A DNA stretch of 64,000 bases from assembly GCF_900143065.1 (NCBI RefSeq), contig NZ_FRCX01000015.1:62001-126000 (forward strand). Reading direction: 5' to 3'. A program made the position numbers and the translations under genes. How positions within the stretch are numbered: position 1 is the first letter of the stretch; every line of letters begins with the position of its first letter. The stretch comes from Duganella sacchari (lineage in GTDB: Bacteria; Pseudomonadota; Gammaproteobacteria; Burkholderiales; Burkholderiaceae_D). Shown piece by piece: positions 17,230 through 29,366 of the stretch. The notes under the pieces are model-generated. The model did not search any database. It was not told the DNA's origin and saw only the letters and a program-made list of their open reading frames with translations.

Positions 17230-17645
17230 TCATCCGCCAGCACCAGGTAGAACGGCTGACGGTTATCCGTGCGGCCAAACTCGATGCCGTAGACGCGGTT
17301 ATGTGCATACATCGCATCGCCAACCGCCAGCTGCTGCTTGTCGAACGTGACTTGCGGCAGATCGAGCACGATGCGCTGTTCGGGATCGTCCGCCTGCATG
17401 GTCACGCGCGTGCGGTCAGCGCGGCCCGGGGTTGCCGCGATCTGGATGATGCGATAGTCCGCATCTGCCACGCGCTTGTGATTGTTCGAGCTATTGCTGG
17501 AGCCGGCGAACGAGTCGGACACGCTGCCGCTGGACGCGGAGCCAGCGCTGGATGCCGAGGAGGCAACGCTCTCCGCATAGCTGTTCATGGAAACGGCCAG
17601 CGCGCCGGCGGCGCAGATCAGGCGCATGGTTAAAGTGACATTCAT
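17190..17645 (-). CDS. Small secreted protein, partner of the DUF2145 gene
   Basis: The ATG at 17645 has a strong ribosome site (AGGAAGGA, seven bases before) and is preferred to the GTG at 17651. The 151-residue product has a signal peptide ending at SYAES, then a serine/alanine-rich linker (residues about 25-50) and a beta-rich domain of about 90 residues. I do not recognise the family. The overlap with the DUF2145 gene suggests that the two proteins act together in the envelope. Confidence 0.72.
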   Translation of the reverse strand: MNVTLTMRLICAAGALAVSMNSYAESVASSASSAGSASSGSVSDSFAGSSNSSNNHKRVADADYRIIQIAATPGRADRTRVTMQADDPEQRIVLDLPQVTFDKQQLAVGDAMYAHNRVYGIEFGRTDNRQPFYLVLADEWYGELASRPLSL

Positions 17646-17690
17646 CTGCACGTCCTTCCTGTCTAAAGAGGGCAGTATATCGCTTCAACC

Positions 17691-18584
17691 TTAAATTGCG
17701 GCAGCTTGTTCGATGATCCAATCGCGGACAACAACGGCATCCGCACTGGCGCCGGCATTCACATGCAGCCAATAGGCATAGCCACATTCAGACGGCGGCT
17801 GTGCGCTCGCCAGCACCAGCCTGCGTTGCGCCAGCAGATCCCGCACCAGCGGCACGCGGCCAAGCGCCACGCCCTGCCCCGCCAGTGCCGCCTGCACTAC
17901 CTGGTCATACTGATTAAACCGCAGCACGCTGCGCGGCTTGGCACGCGCGGCGCCAGCGGCCTGCAGCCACGCTGGCCATTGCAGCCAGGGACGCGAAACA
18001 TCATCAAATTCCAGCAGCGTGTGCTGGCGCAGCTGCGCCTCGATTGCGCTGACCTGCAGGGATGGATGCGCCACGGCGACCAGCGCTTCATCAAACAAAT
18101 GCAGCGCGCCTGCCGGCGCATCTTCCGCGCGGCAGTAACGGATGGCCAGGTCGATCTGCTCGCGCTCAAGATCGGCAAAGCGGTTGCTGGCCGCCACACG
18201 CACATCGACATCCGGCGCGGCGTGCTGGAACGCGTTCAGGCGAGGCAGCAGCCATAAGGCGGTCACACCGATACTGGCGCTGATGGTGACTGGCTGGCGC
18301 GTCTCGCCGGGCCGCAGTGTATCCAGCACTTCACCAATCTGCTCCAGCATGGAATCCGCACTGCGGAACAGGCGCCGGCCTTCCGCCGTGAACTCGATCG
18401 AACGGTAGCCGCGCAGCAGCAGCGGATAGCCAAGCGTCGCCTCGAGCGCCTGCACCTGACGGCTCAGCGCAGATTGCGTCAGGCACAAGTCCTGCGCCGC
18501 CAGCGTGATACTCATGCGGCGGCCGACTGCGACAAAGCTACGCAGCAAATCCAGCGGCGGCAGATCAAGGAGTCGTTTGGTCAT
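17691..18584 (-). CDS. LysR-family transcriptional regulator (GcvA-like)
   Basis: A 297-residue LysR protein; the ATG at 18584 (MTKRLLDLPPLDLLRSFVAV) matches the family start, while the longer open frame upstream is not protein-like. The helix-turn-helix reads LTLAAQDLCLTQSALSRQVQ with a following wing, and the effector domain is complete. It is divergent from the CmcJ/NvfI-like gene with 107 bases between starts, and likely regulates it. The gap holds a small GNRA-type hairpin, ATGC-GAAA-GCAT, at 18613-18624 flanked by CTGG/CCAG. Confidence 0.93.
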   Translation of the reverse strand: MTKRLLDLPPLDLLRSFVAVGRRMSITLAAQDLCLTQSALSRQVQALEATLGYPLLLRGYRSIEFTAEGRRLFRSADSMLEQIGEVLDTLRPGETRQPVTISASIGVTALWLLPRLNAFQHAAPDVDVRVAASNRFADLEREQIDLAIRYCRAEDAPAGALHLFDEALVAVAHPSLQVSAIEAQLRQHTLLEFDDVSRPWLQWPAWLQAAGAARAKPRSVLRFNQYDQVVQAALAGQGVALGRVPLVRDLLAQRRLVLASAQPPSECGYAYWLHVNAGASADAVVVRDWIIEQAAAI

Positions 18585-18691
18585 GGTCCAATGTATCACA
18601 TGCCTGGAGCGAATGCGAAAGCATCCAGAATACCGTTTGAGCAGCCTGCGGCGATGCGGTTCAATGAAGCACATCAACCAAGGAGCCCGCC

Positions 18692-19498
18692 ATGACACCT
18701 GCCCTCGCCACTTCGCTGGAATACCTCTGCCCGACGCCACATCGTCCGCACACCTGGATGTATCCGGCCCCAGATGGCCAGCCTGCGGACAACGCTGACT
18801 ACGCACGCAAGCCCGTCACCATCCACAACGCGCGCAGTGCCGCCACGCTGCTGGACCAGGAAGGCTACACGCTGCGCCATGCGCCAAGCGCGGTGGCCGA
18901 TTTCTTTGACAAGGAAGAAGTCGCGCGCCGCTACTACCCGGAGGTGGCGGAACTCGCTCTCTCCGTCACAGGCGCCAGCGAGGCGTTTGTATTTGACCAC
19001 CTGGTCCGCCAGCGCCAGCCCGGCACGCCACAAGCGTTCGGCCGCGTCCAGGGCCAGCGCCCCGGTGCGGCGGGACGCGTGCATTGCGACTTCACCGCTG
19101 CCTCGGCACAGCGCCGCCTGATGCTCGAACTCGGCCCACGCACAGCGGACGTGCAGCGCTACGCCATCTTCAACCTATGGCGTTCTGTTCTGCACCCGGT
19201 ACTGGATGCGCCGCTGGCGATGTGCGACGCCCGCAGCGTCGCACCCGAGGACCTGGTCGCCAGCGACATCATCTACCCCGAGCGTACCGGGGAAATTTAT
19301 CAGCTACTCCACAATCCCGCTCATGCATGGTCCTACTTCCCGGCCATGACGCGTGACGAGGTACTGATCTTCAAGCAGTTCGATTCCGCCGCAGCGGCCT
19401 GCTACACGCCACACGCAGCGTTTGAACATCCGCTGGCGCCGCCCGATGCGCCGCCGCGTGTTAGCATCGAGATCCGCTGTCTGCTGGTTTATGCGTAA
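18692..19498 (+). CDS. CmcJ/NvfI-family oxidoreductase-like protein
   Basis: A 268-residue protein with the pattern of the CmcJ/NvfI/AsaB family: a central VHCDFTAASA segment, IFNLWRSVLHPVLDAPLAMCD, and the C-terminal block DEVLIFKQFDS ... TPHAAFEHP ... RVSIEIRCLLVYA. Members are iron/2-oxoglutarate-type or hydroxylating enzymes from fungal and bacterial secondary metabolism and many unassigned loci; the substrate here is unknown. A ribosome site (AAGGAG, 18680-18685) precedes the ATG. The gene at 19509 follows after ten bases, so the two form an operon opposite the LysR gene. Confidence 0.8.
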   Translation: MTPALATSLEYLCPTPHRPHTWMYPAPDGQPADNADYARKPVTIHNARSAATLLDQEGYTLRHAPSAVADFFDKEEVARRYYPEVAELALSVTGASEAFVFDHLVRQRQPGTPQAFGRVQGQRPGAAGRVHCDFTAASAQRRLMLELGPRTADVQRYAIFNLWRSVLHPVLDAPLAMCDARSVAPEDLVASDIIYPERTGEIYQLLHNPAHAWSYFPAMTRDEVLIFKQFDSAAAACYTPHAAFEHPLAPPDAPPRVSIEIRCLLVYA

Positions 19499-19508
19499 GG
19501 AGTAGACC

Positions 19509-20090
19509 ATGAACGAAATCACCTGCTGGTTCGACTTTGCAAGCAACTACAGCTATCTGAGCGTGTTGCGGTTGGCGCGGCAAAAAGAAGTCATCGTGCA
19601 CTGGAAGCCATTTTTACTCGGGCCGATTTTCAAGGAACTGGGCTGGAACAACTCGCCGTTCGTGCTCCAGAAGGACAAAGGCGATTACGTCTGGATGGAC
19701 ATGCCGCGCCAGTGTGCAAAGTATGATCTGCCGTGGCGCCAGCCATCCGAATTCCCGCGCCGCTCGATATTGGCGGCGCGTGTCGCGCTACTCGGTGACC
19801 ATCAACCGTGGATCGCCGAATTCTGCGCACGCACCATGCTGGCCAATTTTGAACACGATGAGGACATTGGCAATGAGACTGTCATCGCCGGCATCCTCAC
19901 CAGCATCGGGCTGGATGCTGACACGCTACTGACTGCCGCCCAGTCCGACGACAACAAGGCCCGCCTTCGCGCCCGCACCGAAGAAGCCCGCGCCCTCCAC
20001 ATCTTCGGCGCCCCCACCTTCTTCGCCGGCGCCGATATGTACTGGGGCAACGACCGCCTGGATGATGCTCTGGCTCAAGCGACGCGCTAG
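19509..20090 (+). CDS. 2-hydroxychromene-2-carboxylate isomerase-like DsbA-fold protein
   Basis: A 193-residue protein of the DSBA/HCCA isomerase group (WFDFASNYSYLSVLRLAR, VIVHWKPFLLGPIFKE, GAPTFFAG near the C-terminus). These glutathione-using thioredoxin-fold enzymes isomerise ring-cleavage products of naphthalene and related aromatics, but many family members have other or unknown substrates. There is no CXXC motif, so it is not a thiol oxidase. A GGAG ribosome site lies before the start. Its stop abuts the convergent glycosyltransferase stop with no gap. Confidence 0.87.
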   Translation: MNEITCWFDFASNYSYLSVLRLARQKEVIVHWKPFLLGPIFKELGWNNSPFVLQKDKGDYVWMDMPRQCAKYDLPWRQPSEFPRRSILAARVALLGDHQPWIAEFCARTMLANFEHDEDIGNETVIAGILTSIGLDADTLLTAAQSDDNKARLRARTEEARALHIFGAPTFFAGADMYWGNDRLDDALAQATR

Positions 20091-20954
20091 TTACAGCACC
20101 TGCACCAGCTGCGCGAGGGACAGGCGCGGGGTTTCCATCTGGCGGATTTGCGAGACGCGCGGCAGCACCAGCCGGTGGCGGCGCACGTGGCGGTTCCAGT
20201 CATGGTTGGCTTTTTCTTTTTCAGCGCAGTAGTAGCTGCGCTCATGGTCGAGGTGCAGGCTGACCAGCGTGTGGCGCGCGCGCACGCCGCGAATGCCGAT
20301 GTGATTCAGCCGCAGACCGATATTCAGATCGCCGCCGCCATACGCCATCGCCTCATCAAAGCCCCCAACCGCCAGCACATCCTCACGCCACGCGCAGCTG
20401 TTGGAACCACTGAAGGCGTTACGCGGCGTCAGCCAGTCCATCAGCCGTGCCAGGCGGCGATTGCGCGTGAGACGGTTGGCGTTCTTGCGAAAGCCCGGTA
20501 TCGCGCTCAGAAACGCATAGTCGAACACGCGCTGGTCGCCGATCGCCGCCAGCAGATCGTGGCGCTCGTGATAAGCCTCCGGAATGCTGACATGACTGCC
20601 GCCCGCCAGGAACATCCCCGGCTGCATGAGCCGCACATAGCGTTCGACAAAATCATCGCGCGGAATGCAGTCGCCATCGGTGAACAGCAGCAGTTCGCCA
20701 CTTGCCGCCAGGATCGCCCGGTTCAGCGCGCGGAATTTGCCAAAGCCATGCTGCTCCTGCATCTGGTGCAGCAGCGGCGGCAGCGGCACGCCGCGCAAGC
20801 GCAGCGCATTAATTGCGGCGCCGATCGATGGATCAACGCCGTCCTGTGCAATGATGATCTGGTCCGGCCGGCGGGTTTGCTGTGCGTACCCGGTCAGCAC
20901 GCATTCCAGTTCGCGTCCCTTCCGATGCGCCGAGATAATGACAGTTATTTTCAT
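20091..20954 (-). CDS. Glycosyltransferase family 2
   Basis: A 287-residue GT-A fold transferase: TVIISAHRKGRELECVLTGY at the N-terminus, the nucleotide-sugar DXD-type motif in FTDGDCIPRDDFVERY, and a galactosyltransferase-like C-terminal WREDVLAVGGFDEAMAYGGGD segment. The ATG at 20954 (MKITVIISAH) is favoured over one four codons upstream. It has no membrane segments. Its acceptor sugar or lipid cannot be told; there is no polysaccharide cluster around it. Confidence 0.9.
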   Translation of the reverse strand: MKITVIISAHRKGRELECVLTGYAQQTRRPDQIIIAQDGVDPSIGAAINALRLRGVPLPPLLHQMQEQHGFGKFRALNRAILAASGELLLFTDGDCIPRDDFVERYVRLMQPGMFLAGGSHVSIPEAYHERHDLLAAIGDQRVFDYAFLSAIPGFRKNANRLTRNRRLARLMDWLTPRNAFSGSNSCAWREDVLAVGGFDEAMAYGGGDLNIGLRLNHIGIRGVRARHTLVSLHLDHERSYYCAEKEKANHDWNRHVRRHRLVLPRVSQIRQMETPRLSLAQLVQVL

Positions 20955-20988
20955 GGTGGCGCGCAATGAGTGGCAGTGAACACATTGT

Positions 20989-21042
20989 CAAAGCCGAACA
21001 TTGCTGCGACATTGCGGCGTGTTGCGGTGCGTATCGGCTTTG
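20989..21042. promoter_or_regulatory. Inverted repeat with internal repeats upstream of metH
   Basis: Perfect nine-base arms CAAAGCCGA (20989-20997) and TCGGCTTTG (21034-21042) enclose 36 bases made of near-repeats ACATTGCTGCG, ACATTGCGGCG, TGTTGCGG. An inner GCTGC/GCGGC stem is possible. It lies about 150 bases before metH and 35 bases before the GT2 start. It does not match the SAH, SAM or cobalamin riboswitch patterns I know. It could be an RNA leader or an operator cluster. Confidence 0.45.
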
Positions 21043-21107
21043 TTTCCCATGCTGCGTCGTGTAAATCCTGGCAAAGAAGCAGATTGTTGCTGCAATGCCG
21101 CGCCTGG

Positions 21108-21136
21108 CTGAAGCTTATTCAGCTATGCCGTATAAT
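21108..21136 (+). promoter_or_regulatory. Candidate sigma-70 promoter of metH
   Basis: CTGAAG (21108-21113) and a perfect TATAAT (21131-21136) are 17 bases apart, giving a transcript with a leader of about 45 bases before the metH ATG at 21189. Confidence 0.6.
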
Positions 21137-21188
21137 CTCAGACCGCCCTCTGCTGTTGGCGCGCCTTCCACGACCTTAGAGATAGCAA

Positions 21189-24989
<3,801 letters not shown>

Positions 24990-24998
24990 CTCAACAAG

Positions 24999-25640
24999 TC
25001 AGAGCGCCGCCATCACCACGGTGGCTGGCGTTGCGATATGGGGTGCCGCTGGCGCCAGCAGCGTGGATGTTGGCGCCAGGCTTTGCTGGAACAATTTATA
25101 GGCTTCCGCGGTGAGTGCGACAAATGCATTCTGGTGCATTGCCAGCTGGCGCATCATCCATGCCCAGCCTTCATCGGTTTCGCACAGCCACACCATGCCG
25201 TCAGGGAAACTCTTGGGGATGGCCTGGGGCGGCGCCTTCACCACGATGCTGCTTTGCGGTCCCCACAGGTAATCGGGCGGCAGCTCGCGGTGCCAGCCGA
25301 AGCCGTTTTTTTCAGCGTATTCGTGATTGTGGCGGAATGTCAGATCCACCACCTCACGCTCGGCGATCAGATCGTCAGCGGACTCGATCCAGCAGTGATA
25401 CGCGCCGCCGGCCGGGTTGGTGAAAGCGGCGTTGTCCATCATGCACATCAGCCGGCCCTTGCCGCAGTCGACCGCGGCAAGGCCCGCCACCGGCCGGTAG
25501 ACCCGGTCCAGCACAATGCTGATCAGGTTGGAACCGACAATCGCGTACACATGGCACAAGGATTGATACTGCTCCGGGTAATGCTGGCGGATCACCTGAT
25601 TGACGCAGTCGGCAATCAGGGACCGGACGGATAACGGCAT
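24999..25640 (-). CDS. Protein of unknown function with a possible papain/transglutaminase-like core
   Basis: A 213-residue cytoplasmic-looking protein with no signal peptide. The block GGAYHCWIESADDLIAEREV followed by VDLTFRH resembles the His...Asp part of transglutaminase/papain-like folds (HAWVE...VVDLT), and a cysteine near the N-terminus (LIADCVNQV) could complete a triad. This is pattern reading only; the protein may be of a DUF family whose function is unknown. The upstream 57 bases hold three ten-base phased repeats inside an inverted repeat, a sign of dedicated control. It converges on metH. Confidence 0.65.
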   Translation of the reverse strand: MPLSVRSLIADCVNQVIRQHYPEQYQSLCHVYAIVGSNLISIVLDRVYRPVAGLAAVDCGKGRLMCMMDNAAFTNPAGGAYHCWIESADDLIAEREVVDLTFRHNHEYAEKNGFGWHRELPPDYLWGPQSSIVVKAPPQAIPKSFPDGMVWLCETDEGWAWMMRQLAMHQNAFVALTAEAYKLFQQSLAPTSTLLAPAAPHIATPATVVMAAL

Positions 25641-25650
25641 GTAAAAAGCT

Positions 25651-25691
25651 CACGAAACTGTTTGTATCCTATTGTATCGGATTGTTTCGTG
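25651..25691. promoter_or_regulatory. Three 10-bp phased repeats enclosed by an 8-bp inverted repeat
   Basis: Outer arms CACGAAAC (25651-25658) and GTTTCGTG (25684-25691) are exact reverse complements. Between 25661 and 25690 lie TTTGTATCCT, ATTGTATCGG and ATTGTTTCGT, three decamers sharing TTGTATC or TTGTTTC in helical phase. On the minus strand the element ends 11 bases before the start codon at 25640, with TTTTT in between. Confidence 0.6.
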
Positions 25692-25697
25692 GAAACT

Positions 25698-26990
25698 TTA
25701 ACGGCGGAAGCGCCACACCGCCAGCGCGCCAAATATGGCGGCAAAACCGAGTTGGACTGCAGCGGCCGGCCACACGCCCGCCAGACCCAGGCCACGCCAG
25801 GTGACGGCATCAAAACCGTCCACCGCCCAGCGCGTCGGCACCAGCAGCGTCACCTGTTGCATCCACTCAGGGAAGATGAACGACGGCACCCAGGCGCCGC
25901 CCAGCATCACCATGATCAGCGTGGCAAACGTGGCAATGCCGCGCGCTGCTTCTGGTGTCTTGCCGAACGCCGCAATCAGCAGGCCGAAGGCCGCCGTCAT
26001 CATGGAAAAGCTGGCCGCTATCACTAGGAAGCCGGCCGGGCTGCTGATCTCGACTTTGAAAATCAGCATGGCGCACAGGAACATCGCGCACATCAGCCCC
26101 ATCGCGATCAGCGCGCCGGAAATGGCACGCCCGGCCAGCACCGTGGTCATCGACACCGGCGCCGCCAGCAGGCGGTTCCAGATGCCCATGCGCTGCGCCA
26201 GCAGAATGCCGATGCCCATGTCGATGCCCATGAACAGGATGAACTGCACGCCCATGCCGGCGAACGAGTGGGCGTAGCCGTTGTACTTCGGACCACTGCT
26301 CAGTGCCGCATCTTTGGTGGTGTACGGCACGCTCATGCCGCCGGCAGGCGCGTCGTCCGCGCCAGATGCGGCAGGCTGCGCTGCTGCTGCGGTGGCGGCG
26401 CGCTGATCCTGGAACTTCTTCAGGCTGGTGAGAAAATCGCCCAGCTGCGCTTCGTCGGTACTACGCTTGTCAGCGGCAGGCAGGTCGGCCAGATAGCGGT
26501 CGGTGGACGCGCTGCCTTGACGGCCCATCACGGCGCTGCTGGTGGCCTGCATGACTTGCTGAGTCAGCAAGCCTTTGACCATTGCCAGCACGGTCGATTG
26601 CGATGGGTCGTAGAACAGCGGCAGCTCCGGCTTGTCCTTGCCGCTGAACAGTGCATCGCCGGCACGGTCGCCAAAGCCGGCCGGAATCACCACCGCCACC
26701 GGCAGTTTGCCGGTCCGGACTTTGGCCTGCGCTTCCGCTTCGCTCAACTCGGTCACGCGCAGCGTGCTGTCGGCTTTGAGGCCATCAACGATTTTCTTGC
26801 CGATGCCGGACTGGTCCAGCGCCACCACGCCAATATCGATCTTGCTAGTGCGTTCGGACGGCGTGCCGCCAAACAGCGAACCAAAGAACGCCGCCAGCAC
26901 CACCGGCATCAGCAGGTGCAGCATGAGCGCGCGTTTGTCTTTCAAATACAGAATCAGATCCTTGCGGATCAGGGCTATCAATGCAGTCAT
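25698..26990 (-). CDS. ABC-2 type transporter permease
   Basis: A 430-residue membrane protein of the ABC-2 exporter class (NatB/YhgE-like): one helix at about residues 22-40, a large extracytoplasmic domain (about 45-240) containing a flexible Ala/Gln/Ser segment near 195-215, and five or six helices in the C-terminal part (about 245-430). It pairs with the ATPase gene 11 bases upstream in the same operon. Substrates of this class include drugs, sodium and lipid-linked molecules; none can be chosen from sequence. Confidence 0.92.
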   Translation of the reverse strand: MTALIALIRKDLILYLKDKRALMLHLLMPVVLAAFFGSLFGGTPSERTSKIDIGVVALDQSGIGKKIVDGLKADSTLRVTELSEAEAQAKVRTGKLPVAVVIPAGFGDRAGDALFSGKDKPELPLFYDPSQSTVLAMVKGLLTQQVMQATSSAVMGRQGSASTDRYLADLPAADKRSTDEAQLGDFLTSLKKFQDQRAATAAAAQPAASGADDAPAGGMSVPYTTKDAALSSGPKYNGYAHSFAGMGVQFILFMGIDMGIGILLAQRMGIWNRLLAAPVSMTTVLAGRAISGALIAMGLMCAMFLCAMLIFKVEISSPAGFLVIAASFSMMTAAFGLLIAAFGKTPEAARGIATFATLIMVMLGGAWVPSFIFPEWMQQVTLLVPTRWAVDGFDAVTWRGLGLAGVWPAAAVQLGFAAIFGALAVWRFRR

Positions 26991-27001
26991 GTGATGTGCT
27001 C

Positions 27002-27934
27002 TCAGTCGCGCAGGCTGCGGCCAGTCAGGTTGAGGAAGATGTTTTCCAGCGAAGTCTTGGCCGTGGCGAAGTGCAGCAGCGGCGTGCCATGTGCCGCCAG
27101 CCAGGACAGCACGGCCGGCGCATGGGCGGCATCGGCCAGGCCGATGTCCAGCGCATTGCCGACGTGCTGCACGCCGGTGACGCCAGGCTGCGCCTTGACG
27201 CCATCGAGCAGCAGCGCGGACGGCGCGCTCGCCAGTTCGGCATGCAATGCGGCCTGTGCCGGCAGGCGCTGGTAGAGCGCGGCCGGGGTTTCATCCGCCA
27301 GCACCTTGCCGTGATCGATGATGACGATGTGATCGGCCAGGCGTTCCACTTCTTCCATGTAGTGGCTGGTGTAGATCAGCGAGCGGCCTTGCGACTGCAG
27401 CACTTCCAGCGTGTCGAAGATGGCGTTGCGGCTTTGCGGATCGACGCCCACGGTGGGCTCGTCGAGGATCAGCAGCAGCGGATCATGCAGCAGGGCGGCG
27501 GCGATATTCAGACGCCGCTTCATGCCGCCGGAAAAAGTGGAAGGATGGTCCTGCGCGCGGTCGCTCAGGTTGACCAGCGCCAGCGCCTGTTCGCAGCGCA
27601 GCTTGAGATGCGCGCCCTTGAGGCCATACAGCGCGCCGAACAGCTTGAGGTTTTCCAGCGCCGACAGGTCTTCATACAGCGCCAGGTCCTGCGGCACGAA
27701 ACCGATCTTGCTTTTGGCCGCACTGACGCCCTGCCCCATGGGCTCGCCGTCCATGAGGATGCGGCCACTATCCGCACGTAATAAACCGGAGATCATGCCC
27801 ACCGTGGTGGACTTGCCCGCGCCGTTGGGACCGATCAGCCCGACCGTCTGGCCGCGCTGCACCTGGAACGACACGCCATCCACTGCCTTGCGCGCCCCGT
27901 AGGATTTGGCGATTTGCTCCACACTCAATAACAC
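27002..27934 (-). CDS. ABC transporter ATP-binding protein
   Basis: A 310-residue DrrA/NatA-type ATPase. Walker A is GPNGAGKST, the signature is TFSGGMKRRLN, Walker B is LLILDEPTVGVDP, and the H-loop is IYTSHYMEEVERLADH. A C-terminal regulatory extension of about 90 residues follows. The start is a GTG at 27934 backed by a GGAGG ribosome site five bases before. It heads the two-gene exporter operon. Confidence 0.95.
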   Translation of the reverse strand: MLLSVEQIAKSYGARKAVDGVSFQVQRGQTVGLIGPNGAGKSTTVGMISGLLRADSGRILMDGEPMGQGVSAAKSKIGFVPQDLALYEDLSALENLKLFGALYGLKGAHLKLRCEQALALVNLSDRAQDHPSTFSGGMKRRLNIAAALLHDPLLLILDEPTVGVDPQSRNAIFDTLEVLQSQGRSLIYTSHYMEEVERLADHIVIIDHGKVLADETPAALYQRLPAQAALHAELASAPSALLLDGVKAQPGVTGVQHVGNALDIGLADAAHAPAVLSWLAAHGTPLLHFATAKTSLENIFLNLTGRSLRD

Positions 27935-27998
27935 TGCTGCCTCCGTAATGTTGACTACGGGAAGCAGAATAGCGGGGCAATATCAAATTTGCAAGCTA

Positions 27999-29279
27999 CT
28001 ACAGCGCATAGCGCACCACATTGTCGCTCCATTCAAACGCGGCCATTTCCAGCTCCACCAGATCGTCGGTGGACATGGCCAGGTCGCGCAGCGTCGGCAC
28101 GATGTGATTGTCCATTTCTTCGATGCGCTCGATGCATTCGACCAGCTTGAGCAGGTCGCCATAGAAGCCGCTGCGGGTCAGCAGCGCTTCACGCACGTCG
28201 CTGCCGACCGGGATCTGTTCCAGGATCTCGGTCATCGAAATACCAAACAGCGTATCCATGAGCGACATAATGCCGACCGTGAACGCGATGTCGGCCACTT
28301 CACGCTGGCTTGGGCGCAGTTTGCCGGCCAGCAGTTCCAGCAGGCGGCCGCGCGTGGTGGCCAGCATCAGCAGCGGCGTCATGCTGTGGCCGCGCTTGCT
28401 TGGCTCGGCGTACAGCATGATTTGCAGCCAGCGCTGCAACTGGCGGCGGCCGAGGACGGTCACGGCCTGGCTCAGCGAATCGATGCGCTGGCGCGCACCC
28501 ACCGCCGGCGTGTTCACCAGGCGCAGCAGGTTCAGCGCCAGCGACACGTCGCGCTTGATGGCGCGTTCGATTTCCTGGTTGTCGGCATCGGAAGTCACCA
28601 GCGTCATGAGTTCCATCACCGCCAGCTGCGACGGCGACAGCTTCTTGCCGCTCATGATGACGGGCCGGGAGAAATAATAGCCCTGGAAATAGTCAAAGCC
28701 CAGGTCCAGGCAGTTCTTGAATTCTTCGCGTGTCTCGACTTTTTCCGCGACCAGTTTTTTCTTGTCCTGGCGGAAGCGCGGCGCCAGCTTCATGAGCGAC
28801 GACAGCGGGATATTGCGCATGTCCATCTTGACGTAATCCACCAGCGGCAGCAGCGCCAGCACGTCCGGACTTTCTCCAGTCACATCATCCAGCGCAAAGC
28901 TGAAGCCGTGGCCCACCAGTTCGCGGATGCGCGCCAGCACCTGCGGCGTGGCCTGCATGGTATTGATGATCTCGAGCACCACCTTCTCGCGCGGCAGGAA
29001 GGGGAAGATGTCGCTCATGATGACATCGGCATCCACGTTGACGAAGCCCAGCGCGTCGCCGATGGTTTTTTCCATGCCCAGCTGCGACGCGTGGGCGATC
29101 ACCGCCGCGGTTGCTGTCAGATCATTGGTGACATGGGCCGGTCCCACTGGAGCATTGCGGAATAGCAACTCGTAGCCGAACAGGGCCTGGTTGCGGTCCA
29201 GGATGGGCTGGCGTCCCAGGTAGAACTCGCGCACGCGCAGACTACGGGGGCCGGTGTCATGTAGGGTGAGATCGATCAT
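27999..29279 (-). CDS. EAL-HDOD domain signalling protein
   Basis: A 426-residue protein of the YuxH/CdgJ type. The N-terminal half is a degenerate EAL phosphodiesterase-like domain beginning EFYLGRQPILDRNQALFGYE; the EAL motif itself reads YELLFR, so cyclic-di-GMP hydrolysis is unlikely. The C-terminal half (about 200-400) is an HDOD domain (LSPSQLAVMELMTLV, RQRIDSLSQAVTVLGRRQLQRWL). Proteins of this architecture influence motility, twitching or chemotaxis in several proteobacteria. No pathway can be assigned from the neighbours. Confidence 0.92.
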   Translation of the reverse strand: MIDLTLHDTGPRSLRVREFYLGRQPILDRNQALFGYELLFRNAPVGPAHVTNDLTATAAVIAHASQLGMEKTIGDALGFVNVDADVIMSDIFPFLPREKVVLEIINTMQATPQVLARIRELVGHGFSFALDDVTGESPDVLALLPLVDYVKMDMRNIPLSSLMKLAPRFRQDKKKLVAEKVETREEFKNCLDLGFDYFQGYYFSRPVIMSGKKLSPSQLAVMELMTLVTSDADNQEIERAIKRDVSLALNLLRLVNTPAVGARQRIDSLSQAVTVLGRRQLQRWLQIMLYAEPSKRGHSMTPLLMLATTRGRLLELLAGKLRPSQREVADIAFTVGIMSLMDTLFGISMTEILEQIPVGSDVREALLTRSGFYGDLLKLVECIERIEEMDNHIVPTLRDLAMSTDDLVELEMAAFEWSDNVVRYAL

Positions 29280-29366
29280 TGCTCGTCCAAATAGGAGCGG
29301 AATGCCCCATTAGCAATTCTGCCAGCATTGGACGGCAATGTCTTGGAAAATCTGGGTCGCAAAAAG

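Noticed and set aside
20955..21188. SAH, SAM or cobalamin riboswitch before metH
   Set aside because: I looked for the known conserved blocks and did not find them; only an unassigned inverted repeat is present.
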